From assembly GCA_016716525.1 (NCBI GenBank), contig JADJWE010000001.1, positions 1,860,001 to 1,924,000 on the forward strand: DNA of 64,000 bases, read 5' to 3'. Shown one piece after another: positions 57,232 to 64,000 of this stretch. Within the stretch, counting starts at the first letter, position 1; the number at the start of each line of letters is the position of its first letter. The position numbers and the translations under genes were made by a program. Under the pieces are notes generated by a model. The model was not told the DNA's origin and searched no databases. It saw only the letters and a list, made by a program, of their open reading frames with translations. The DNA comes from Candidatus Flexicrinis affinis. GTDB lineage: Bacteria > Chloroflexota > Anaerolineae > Aggregatilineales > Phototrophicaceae.

Positions 57232-58383
57232 ATGTCGGACAAGTCACGCGGGTCGGTACGCGAGGTTGCACTCACGTTTCTCCGTCTGGGCGCAACCGCG
57301 TTTGGCGGCCCGGCCGCGCATATCGGCATCTTCCGGCATGAACTGGTCGAGCGCAAGAAGTGGCTCGACGACGACCAGTTCCTCGATCTATTGGGCGCGA
57401 CCAACCTGATTCCCGGCCCGAACTCGACCGAGATGGCGATTCATCTCGGCTACGTCCGGGCCGGCTGGGTTGGATTGCTTGCCGCCGGCGCGTGCTTCAT
57501 TGCGCCGGCGTTTCTCATGGTGCTGGTGCTGGCAGCGCTGTATGCACAGTACGGGACCACGCCGGCGGCCAACGCACTGCTGTACGGCATCAAGCCGGTC
57601 ATCATTGCGGTTGTCGCAAACGCCGTCTACATGCTGCTGCCCAAGGCATTCAAGAACCGCCTGCTCTGGCTCACCGGATTTGCCGTCGTCATGTTGTACT
57701 TCTTCGGCGTCGACGAGTTGGTGCTGCTGTTCGGCGCCGGCGCGGCGTACGTGTTTGTTCGGCGTTGGCTGGAAAACCGATCGGTGGCTTTGATCGCGCT
57801 TTTGCCGCTTCCCAGCCTGATCCCGCTGGCGCAGACGTTCGTGCCGATCTCGCTCGGCACCTTGTTCCTGACATTCCTCAAGATCGGCGCCTTGTTGTAC
57901 GGCGGCGGTTACGTGCTGCTCGCGTTCCTGCGCGGCGACTTTGTCGACTCGTTCGGGTGGATCACCAGCCAGCAGCTTCTGGACGCTGTCGCTATCGGGC
58001 AGTTCACACCGGGGCCGCTGTTCACGACCGCGACGTTCATCGGCTATCTCGTTGCCGACGTACCGGGCGCCGTCGTCGCAACCGTCGGCATCTTCCTACC
58101 CAGCTTCATCTTTGTGGCGATCAGTAGTCCGCTCATCCCGCGCATGCGCCGCTCCAAGCTTTTTTCTGCGCTGCTTGACGGCGTCAACGCCGCGGCGGTC
58201 GGCCTGATGGCATCTGTCACCGTCGAGCTGGGAATCGCGGCGATTGTCGACCCGTTGACGATCGGGCTTGCAGCAGCGGCGCTCGTACTGCTTGTCCGGT
58301 TCAAGGTAAACGCAACGTACGTCATCCTCGCCGGTGGGCTAATCGGCGTGATCGCGTCTGCTGTCGGATTGGTGTCCGTCTAG
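57232..58383 (+). CDS. chrA: Chromate transporter (CHR/ChrA family)
   Basis: 383 residues, about ten membrane helices in two homologous halves: FLRLGATAFGGPAAHIGIF with NLIPGPNSTEMAIHLGY in the first, and FLKIGALLYGGGYVLLAFL with AIGQFTPGPLFTTATF in the second. These are the paired CHR signature motifs. Long-chain ChrA proteins move chromate or sulfate; the natural substrate here is unproven. The ATG at 57232 follows GGGGAGGGG. Its stop shares CTAG with the convergent secreted-protein gene. Confidence 0.9.
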   Translation: MSDKSRGSVREVALTFLRLGATAFGGPAAHIGIFRHELVERKKWLDDDQFLDLLGATNLIPGPNSTEMAIHLGYVRAGWVGLLAAGACFIAPAFLMVLVLAALYAQYGTTPAANALLYGIKPVIIAVVANAVYMLLPKAFKNRLLWLTGFAVVMLYFFGVDELVLLFGAGAAYVFVRRWLENRSVALIALLPLPSLIPLAQTFVPISLGTLFLTFLKIGALLYGGGYVLLAFLRGDFVDSFGWITSQQLLDAVAIGQFTPGPLFTTATFIGYLVADVPGAVVATVGIFLPSFIFVAISSPLIPRMRRSKLFSALLDGVNAAAVGLMASVTVELGIAAIVDPLTIGLAAAALVLLVRFKVNATYVILAGGLIGVIASAVGLVSV

Positions 58384-59780
58384 CGGCGTTCGGCCGAGCC
58401 GATCATTTCCAACACGTCTGCGCGCACAACCGCGGACGCGGCCGGATCGCTTATTAGCGCCTGAAACACAGCCAGCACGTCGGCGTTGACCGTCAGGAAT
58501 CCGGTTTGCAGCGCGCTTGTCGCGCGCGACGCGGCCACGGCTGAATTGTAGTACTCCAACGTGCGTGACGGATCGCCCGTGTCTAGCGGCAGCACCGACT
58601 CCCGAGAGAACCGGTCGTCGCCGGCGAACTGCGCAGCGCTGCCAAGGATACCGACCACGTACGCATCGATATTCCAGTTCGGGCCGATCCGCGCCGACGT
58701 GACACGAAGAATGGCACGGTCATCGGTACGCGTGAGCTGCACCACGTCATCATTGACCGTGTCGACGACCCACCCATCCGCCACGGTGAAACTGATCAGC
58801 CCAGCAGTAATCACTGCCGGGGCGGGGACGACTGCGCCGGGGCTGGCTGCCGCGTTCCCAACAGAAACACTGTCGACGATCGCGTCGAGGCGCTGCGCAA
58901 CGTCGGCCGGCGGAATGCCAAGCAGCAGTGCAGACAGCGCGATAACTTCGCCGTCGATGCTGCGCAGCATCAGCCGCCCTGCGCCCACACCCGGATAGGC
59001 GACCGGCAGCGACAGTACGCCCTTGTCGTTGGTCGACCCGGACAACACGCGCACGCCGGACTGTTCTAGCCCTTGCGTGAGTGCCTGTGCCGCGAATTCC
59101 AAATCCGACGGCGCCTGACCGAGCAGCAGTTCAAGGTCTTCATCGGCGTAGATGGTGACGATGATCCCGTCATCGAGGTCGGACAGTCCGATCGAATGCG
59201 GGCCTTTCTCCTCGGCCAGGAACTCCGGGCCAAAGCACGCCGCCAATCCACCGGTAGTCGTGAGGGTCAGCGGAAGCGCCTCGCTTCCGCAGCGCGCAGC
59301 GGAGACTGTCTTCTCTGGCGCGCGGTAAGCCAAACCCGCTGCGACGACCTGTGCAGTATGTGCTGTTTCGGGCGTCAGCGGTTCGATTCGCAGCATCACA
59401 AGTGTGCCGCCTGTATCGACGGCATAAAGCGCACCGAGTACTCCAGCGCGCTCGTAAGAGAGCGCCGACGTGACGCCGGACCCCGCTTCGACCGCAAGAC
59501 CTTCGTCGAAGGGGCGCGCGCCGATGCGACTCAATGTCTGACCGATGACTCTTGCACCGTCGAGGTCAGTTCCAATCACCTCGACAAGGATCACACCGCC
59601 GTTTTCGGGCGCCGTGAGGCCGATTGCACCGGGCCCAAGCTGGGCAAAGACATAGCCCAATGGTACCGGTATGCTCAGACCGTTTGACGACGCCCGCTGG
59701 GCCTGAGGCTGCTGGGCGACGGCCGCGCTGTACAAAAGCACGAGGAGAACCACTAAAGCACGCACGCCCGGCGATCTCAA
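58380..59780 (-). CDS. Secreted protein of unknown function, repeated beta-rich modules
   Basis: About 466 residues. A hydrophobic signal peptide (LRSPGVRALVVLLVLLYSA, then AVAQ) leads to three similar modules of about 130-150 residues, each beginning with a line such as GLSIPVPLGYVFAQLGPG, LAACFGPEFLAEEKGPHS or ISFTVADGWVVDTVNDDVV and continuing with VILVEVI-type strands. Likely an exported repeat protein. The start is probably the TTG at 59780, as GAGGAG lies seven bases before it; an alternative TTG lies at 59798. No family recognised. Convergent with chrA and divergent from the receiver gene. Confidence 0.62.
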   Translation of the reverse strand: MRSPGVRALVVLLVLLYSAAVAQQPQAQRASSNGLSIPVPLGYVFAQLGPGAIGLTAPENGGVILVEVIGTDLDGARVIGQTLSRIGARPFDEGLAVEAGSGVTSALSYERAGVLGALYAVDTGGTLVMLRIEPLTPETAHTAQVVAAGLAYRAPEKTVSAARCGSEALPLTLTTTGGLAACFGPEFLAEEKGPHSIGLSDLDDGIIVTIYADEDLELLLGQAPSDLEFAAQALTQGLEQSGVRVLSGSTNDKGVLSLPVAYPGVGAGRLMLRSIDGEVIALSALLLGIPPADVAQRLDAIVDSVSVGNAAASPGAVVPAPAVITAGLISFTVADGWVVDTVNDDVVQLTRTDDRAILRVTSARIGPNWNIDAYVVGILGSAAQFAGDDRFSRESVLPLDTGDPSRTLEYYNSAVAASRATSALQTGFLTVNADVLAVFQALISDPAASAVVRADVLEMIGSAERR

Positions 59781-59951
59781 TTCTGTACTCCTCACCAAAA
59801 GTGTGGCTCCACTATAACATATAGGTTACGCTACAATAGTGCTCGGGCGCTATGCACTCGTCGTTCGCGTGTGTGTGGCGACAGGGAGATGCTTAAGCCG
59901 ACCGGTCCTTCAATTCAGCGCGGTTGACCGGCCGACCAGAGACGAGAGGTT

Positions 59952-60335
59952 ATGACGGACAACTTGCGCCGTGTCATGATTGTTGACGACGACATCATCA
60001 TGCACGATGTCATGAAGATGATGCTTCAGCCGAAGTTCGACCTGCGGCTGTGCTTCAACGTCAAGCAGGCCCGCGAAGCGCTGGCGAAGTGGGTCCCGGA
60101 TGTCGTCTGCGTCGATCTCATGATGCCCGGCGAGAACGGTCTTGTCCTGCTCCGGTACGCCCGCGAGCTTCCCGAACTCGAACATGTCCCGTTTATCGTA
60201 ATCTCGGCGAGCAGCGACGAAAACTTCTTCAACGAGGCACGCCGCTTGGGGGCGACGTCTCTGCTCTTCAAGCCCTTCAGTCGTATTGATTTGATCCGAG
60301 CGATAGAGACCGCCCTCGAGCTTCCCGATGTCTGA
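59952..60335 (+). CDS. Single-domain response regulator (CheY-like receiver)
   Basis: 127 residues, receiver domain only. Acidic pocket Asp12-Asp13-Asp14, phosphoacceptor Asp55 in VDLMMPGENG, Ser85 in VISAS and Lys107 in FKPFS are all present, so it should accept phosphate. There is no output domain. It overlaps the start of the GAF-PP2C-HATPase gene by 8 bases and probably acts on that protein. No dedicated histidine kinase gene lies nearby. Confidence 0.92.
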   Translation: MTDNLRRVMIVDDDIIMHDVMKMMLQPKFDLRLCFNVKQAREALAKWVPDVVCVDLMMPGENGLVLLRYARELPELEHVPFIVISASSDENFFNEARRLGATSLLFKPFSRIDLIRAIETALELPDV

Positions 60336-62262
60336 TCAGCACGAGATTGAGCATCAGCTAACCGGCCTCAGGCCGATTTGGAACGAGCTGTTTGGTGACG
60401 TGCTGTACGTGGCCTACGGCGACGATATGCCCACGACGGATGCGTTCGCGGTCTGCCACGAGATGGTGCCCGGCGCGTGGCTCATTGGTCGCATGCGCAG
60501 CGCCGACATGCGGACCGCAGCCAATGCCGTGCTGCAAGGCTGGGCGGCGACGCTGCAGACCGCTGCATCGGTCGAAGTCCGAACACAACGCCTAGTCGAG
60601 CAATTGGTGACGGCGTGGAACCGGCTCGGGCTAATGCACAAGGCGGCCCTGCTGATGCGGTCGCCATTGGACGCCGAACAAATCTGCATCGAGCTAATGG
60701 CGATGGCGTGCGATACCGTCGAACTCGAAGTCGCATTCGTCGGGTTTGGCCGCGATGGCTACGTGCGCTTCATGTGGACTCAAGCCGGGTTTACGAACTT
60801 CCAAGAGGCGTCTATTCTGCACGCCCTCATCCGAAGCGACGGGCTGTTGCGCTGCGACACGCCCGACCAGTGCAACCGCATGATTCCCGGCGGCGGTTTC
60901 AAGTCGTTCATCGGCCGGCGTCTGCTCACCGATGCAAGCCGCCCGGTCTATATTGGCATGGCCGCGCGCGAATCGGCGCACAATTTCAACGCGGGCGATA
61001 TCCAGATCTTCGAAAGCCTCGTCGAGCAGTTGACGACCGTCATCGAGATCGACCGCCTGCACGAGCAGCAGGTCGACAGCGAGAGCATCCGCCGCGACAT
61101 GGAGCTGGCGTCTGAAGTACAGACGGGCATGCTCCCGCTGACCCTGCCCAATCCGGACGGTTTCAGCATCGCCGCGATGCTCAAGCCGGCTTCGAAGGTC
61201 GGCGGCGACCTGTACGATGTGTACAGCGGCAACGGCTCGGTAAGCGTCATGGTCTGCGACGTTTCCGGCAAGGGCTTCCCTGCCGCGCTGCTCAGCTTCG
61301 AGGTGCGTGCGGCGATCCGGTCGCAGTTCCACAGCGCCAACCACCCCGGCGTGATCCTGCGCAACGCCAACCAGTCCTTGTACGAAGACCTCGTGCGCGT
61401 CAACCGTTTCGTGACGGTCACGCTCCTCAGCATCAGGCAGGATGGCAGTTCGGTAGTGTACTCCAACGCCGGGCACCCCTCGGCACTGCACTACCGTGCC
61501 AGCGATCATCAGATCCGACATCTCGAAAGCACGACGTTCCCGCTGGGTATCTTCGCCAACATCTCGGCGGCCGTGCAGCCCATCGATATGGAAGCCGGCG
61601 ACGTCCTGCTGCTGTACTCCGACGGACTTACCGAGGTCGAGGACTACAAGGGACGTCTGCTTGGCCTGACCGGCATTGGTCAGCTCCTGCTCACGTTGAA
61701 TTCACTGCCGGCGGAAGGCATCCTCGAACGGTTGCAGGCAGTGCACGGGCAGCATCAGGGCGAGTACGCCGTGTCCGACGACATGACGATCGTCGTCATC
61801 AAGAAGCTGCCGGAAAATCCGATCGAGCCTGATATTTATCTGCACTGGCGCATCGAAGGCGATCTCTCGCAGCTTGCCTCGGTCTCCGACTCGATGCAGC
61901 ACTTCGCAGCCAACCTCGCCGTCGAGGTCGACCAGATCTGGTTCGAGGAAGTCCATCTGGCCGTTGCCGAAGCAGCGGCAAACATCATGAAGCACAGTGT
62001 CAGCGAAGGCGAAGGGTACATCAGCGGCTTGTATGCGCTGTACCCGACGCACATCGAGGTCATCTTGGTTGACAACGGGCGGCCGTTCAATTGGGACAGC
62101 GCGCCGATGAAGTTCGATAAAGACGCGCCGGCTGAGGGAGGCTACGGGATGCACATCATCCGTGATGTGATGGACTCGATCCAGTACCAGCGCCTGCCCG
62201 GCCAGTACAACCACTGGCGCATGATCCGCAATCTGCCGACCACCGTGCGCGCCCGCGACTAA
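60328..62262 (+). CDS. Partner-switching protein: GAF, SpoIIE/RsbU-type PP2C and RsbW-like HATPase
   Basis: 644 residues. GAF-like domain (about 95-250; VEQLTTVIEIDRL leads out), a helical linker, SpoIIE-type PP2C (about 258-490) with ELASEVQTGMLP, GGDLYDV, CDVSGKGFPA and YSDGLTEVED, and an anti-sigma-kinase-like HATPase (about 510-640) with the N box EAAANIMKH and DNGRPF, GGYGMHII. PP2C and HATPase would oppositely set the phosphorylation of a STAS protein; a candidate lies 160 bases downstream. GAF senses an unknown ligand. Coupled by overlap to the receiver gene. Confidence 0.92.
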   Translation: MSDQHEIEHQLTGLRPIWNELFGDVLYVAYGDDMPTTDAFAVCHEMVPGAWLIGRMRSADMRTAANAVLQGWAATLQTAASVEVRTQRLVEQLVTAWNRLGLMHKAALLMRSPLDAEQICIELMAMACDTVELEVAFVGFGRDGYVRFMWTQAGFTNFQEASILHALIRSDGLLRCDTPDQCNRMIPGGGFKSFIGRRLLTDASRPVYIGMAARESAHNFNAGDIQIFESLVEQLTTVIEIDRLHEQQVDSESIRRDMELASEVQTGMLPLTLPNPDGFSIAAMLKPASKVGGDLYDVYSGNGSVSVMVCDVSGKGFPAALLSFEVRAAIRSQFHSANHPGVILRNANQSLYEDLVRVNRFVTVTLLSIRQDGSSVVYSNAGHPSALHYRASDHQIRHLESTTFPLGIFANISAAVQPIDMEAGDVLLLYSDGLTEVEDYKGRLLGLTGIGQLLLTLNSLPAEGILERLQAVHGQHQGEYAVSDDMTIVVIKKLPENPIEPDIYLHWRIEGDLSQLASVSDSMQHFAANLAVEVDQIWFEEVHLAVAEAAANIMKHSVSEGEGYISGLYALYPTHIEVILVDNGRPFNWDSAPMKFDKDAPAEGGYGMHIIRDVMDSIQYQRLPGQYNHWRMIRNLPTTVRARD

Positions 62263-62287
62263 GCGCCGTTCGGCAGACTGTGGCAAG

Positions 62288-62326
62288 CCGCGCCGTTTCG
62301 TGTCATGATTCCGGAACACGGCGCGG
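62288..62326 (+). terminator. Possible hairpin after the PP2C-HATPase gene
   Basis: 9-base perfect arms (62288-62296, 62318-62326) enclosing about 20 bases; no T tract follows. May be a weak terminator or a stabiliser. Confidence 0.35.
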
Positions 62327-62425
62327 ACCAGACTGTTCTAATACCCGTAGTCGCGCTATTATGTGTACGTGGATAACGCCGGTTGTCACGCGGGGCCACG
62401 GACAACCCTTCCGCTGGGAGTCGAG

Positions 62426-62764
62426 ATGCAATACACAGTCGAGCATTTTCCGAACAAGCGCGCGGTCATCCACCTGAGCGGTCGTTTGGATGCCCACACT
62501 GCCGGAAACCTGCGCACGCTGCTGCAAGACACAGTCAACAGCGGCTACGTATTCCTGATCGTTGACCTGCAGCAGGTCAATTTCGTCGACTCCAGCGGCC
62601 TAAGCGCACTGGTCAGCGGTTTGCGCATCGTCAAGGAACGCAGTGGCAAACTTGTGCTCGCCCATGCCGCCGTCCAAACGCAGGTCGCCCTTAAGCAGAC
62701 CCGCCTTAATCTCGTATTTCCGCTTTACGACGACCTCAACGACGCGCTGAAGAGTCTGAGCTAG
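62426..62764 (+). CDS. STAS-domain anti-sigma factor antagonist
   Basis: 112 residues, a complete STAS fold: HLSGRLDAHTAGNLR and FVDSSGLSALVSGLR, with Ser56/Ser57 where the RsbV/SpoIIAA phosphoserine lies. It would be phosphorylated by the HATPase and dephosphorylated by the PP2C domain of the protein just upstream. The ATG at 62426 follows GGGAG; the open frame starts 63 bases earlier at a GTG without family sequence. An associated sigma factor was not seen. Confidence 0.9.
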   Translation: MQYTVEHFPNKRAVIHLSGRLDAHTAGNLRTLLQDTVNSGYVFLIVDLQQVNFVDSSGLSALVSGLRIVKERSGKLVLAHAAVQTQVALKQTRLNLVFPLYDDLNDALKSLS

Positions 62765-62794
62765 CGGTACATCGCTTCACAACCGAATACTCTG

Positions 62795-62818
62795 AAACGG
62801 TCGCTTCGGCGGCCGTTT
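62795..62818 (+). terminator. Intrinsic terminator after the STAS gene
   Basis: 10-base arms (62795-62804, 62809-62818, one wobble pair) closing a UUCG tetraloop, followed by TTGATTTG. Marks the end of the partner-switching module. Confidence 0.8.
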
Positions 62819-62926
62819 TGATTTGAACAGTTTTATCGGAATTGCCCGCCGGCGGACATAAAGCCATGGTACTCGCCTGACCGCCGATTCTTACGTCTCT
62901 CTCGCGGTAGGCTTGTCACCGCTATT

Positions 62927-62942
62927 TGTGACATCCATCACT
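62927..62942. promoter_or_regulatory. CRP/FNR-family operator upstream of cydA
   Basis: TGTGA-N6-TCACT, nine of ten positions of the CRP half-site pair. A -10-like TACAAT at 62966-62971 would put the site near -43, a class II activator position. Oxygen- or redox-responsive CRP/FNR proteins often control cyd genes. Confidence 0.5.
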
Positions 62943-63003
62943 AACTGCACCGGTTCTCCCCTGCCTACAATCGTCGTAATCCATATTGTAAGGAGGGTTC
63001 GCT

Positions 63004-64000
63004 ATGGACGTGCTCGATCTGGCAAGGCTTCAGTTCGGGGTCACGACGGTTTACCACTTCTTCTTCGTGCCGCTCACCCTTGGCCTGTCGATCATGATCG
63101 CAGGCATGCAGACGATGTACGTTTGGAAGGGCAACGAGCATTACAAACACATGGCGAAGTTCTGGGGCAAGTTGTTTCTAATCAACTTCGCGATGGGTGT
63201 CGTCACTGGCATCGTGCAGGAATTCCAATTCGGCATGAACTGGTCGGAGTATTCGCGCTTCGTCGGCGACATCTTCGGCGCGCCGTTGGCGATCGAAGCG
63301 CTGGCGGCGTTCTTCATCGAGTCGGTGTTCCTCGGCGTATGGATCTTCGGCTGGGACAAGCTCGGCAAACGCGTCCATCTCGCGTCGATCTGGCTGGTCG
63401 CGTTTGCCGCCAACTTGTCCGCGTACTGGATTCTGGTCGCCAACAGCTTCATGCAGAACCCGGTCGGCTATCAGATGGCCGAAAGCGGCCGCGCGGAGAT
63501 GACCGACTTTTTCGCGCTCATCACCAATCCCAACGTGCTGCTGCAGTGGCCGCATGTCGTGCTTGGCGGGTTGACCACCGGCGCGTTCTTCGTGCTCGGC
63601 ATTAGTGCGTACCACCTGCTGCGCGGCCGGCACCCGCAGATGGAAATGTTCCGGACGTCCGCGCGCATCGCGCTGATCGTCGGCACCGTCGCGGTATTTG
63701 CGACGATGGGATTCGGTCACGCTCAGGGCCAGCGCATGGCCGACACACAGCCGATGAAGCTGGCCGCCGCCGAAGGGCTGTGGGAGAGCGCCGATCCGGC
63801 ATCGCTCAGTCTCTTCCAAATCGGTAACGAGGCCGAACGCCGGCCGGAAGCGGAAGTCACCATTCCGTCGCTGCTCAGCTTCCTGACCTACAACACGCCT
63901 GACGGGCTCGTACAAGGGATTAACCAGCTTCAAGCGCAGTACGAACAGCAGTATGGTCCGGGCAACTACGTCCCGCCGGCCATCTGGCTGACGTACTGGA
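63004..64000 (+). CDS. cydA: Cytochrome bd ubiquinol oxidase subunit I (runs off the window)
   Basis: The first 332 residues are present. MDVLDLARLQFGVTTVYHFFF contains His18, the haem b595 ligand region; FGMNWSEYSRFVGDIFGAPLAIEAL, LLQWPHVVLGG (haem b558 His region) and QPMKLAAAEGLWE are family hallmarks. It reduces oxygen to water at the membrane with quinol and no proton pumping. The ATG at 63004 has AAGGAGG upstream. The quinol-binding loop and Met ligand, and cydB, would be beyond the window. Confidence 0.95.
   Translation, partial: MDVLDLARLQFGVTTVYHFFFVPLTLGLSIMIAGMQTMYVWKGNEHYKHMAKFWGKLFLINFAMGVVTGIVQEFQFGMNWSEYSRFVGDIFGAPLAIEALAAFFIESVFLGVWIFGWDKLGKRVHLASIWLVAFAANLSAYWILVANSFMQNPVGYQMAESGRAEMTDFFALITNPNVLLQWPHVVLGGLTTGAFFVLGISAYHLLRGRHPQMEMFRTSARIALIVGTVAVFATMGFGHAQGQRMADTQPMKLAAAEGLWESADPASLSLFQIGNEAERRPEAEVTIPSLLSFLTYNTPDGLVQGINQLQAQYEQQYGPGNYVPPAIWLTYW

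Overview
The window looks like a high-GC chromosomal segment of a Chloroflexota (Anaerolineae-type) bacterium. This is inferred from gene content, not from a marker gene. The clues are membrane signalling proteins carried on long Thr-Pro stalks, an F420-type luciferase-like oxidoreductase, abundant ABC uptake operons and a cytochrome bd oxidase. No rRNA, tRNA, CRISPR array, transposase or phage gene was seen. Genes are tightly packed: many ATGA overlaps, and three convergent pairs whose stop codons share one CTAG.

Layout. 1-5.4 kb: start of a flavodoxin gene, a TIR-NACHT-HEAT protein (candidate anti-phage NLR-like sensor), an LLM oxidoreductase and an MFS transporter. 5.7-12 kb: a MacA/MacB-type export operon ending in a secreted protein with two tandem periplasmic-binding folds. 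12-21.6 kb (minus strand): class II aldolase/short-chain dehydrogenase fusion, sugar ABC transporter (binding protein plus two permeases, no ATPase), GH31 glycosidase, then aguB and aguA for agmatine to putrescine.

21.8-43.6 kb is the most striking region: a type VII (ESX/Ess-like) secretion locus embedded in a Ser/Thr phospho-signalling set. It holds a vWA/FHA membrane protein, a membrane PP2C phosphatase, a YukD-like/FHA fusion, a 1595-residue EssC/EccC ATPase, a membrane-anchored pseudokinase, six small WXG100-like proteins and two large receptor kinases with unrelated external sensor domains. Three WXG transcription units share one promoter-like box (TTGACA-N10-CTCAG-N2-TANGYT). Kinase (writer), PP2C (eraser) and FHA (reader) modules next to the secretion motor suggest phosphorylation-controlled secretion. 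The usual EsaA, EssA, EccB, EccD, EccE and mycosin genes were not recognised.

43.6-54 kb: amine and semialdehyde catabolism (aldehyde dehydrogenase; class III aminotransferase, divergent, with a palindromic operator between them; methylmalonate-semialdehyde dehydrogenase) and a PotD/aldehyde dehydrogenase/PotABC polyamine operon. With aguAB upstream this suggests uptake and breakdown of agmatine, putrescine and GABA. 54-58.4 kb: a lipoprotein, a ThuA/Gfo-Idh/sugar-isomerase module and a chromate transporter. 58.4-62.8 kb: a secreted protein of unknown role, then a partner-switching module (CheY-like receiver, GAF-PP2C-HATPase protein, STAS protein). The window ends inside cydA, which has a CRP/FNR-type site upstream.
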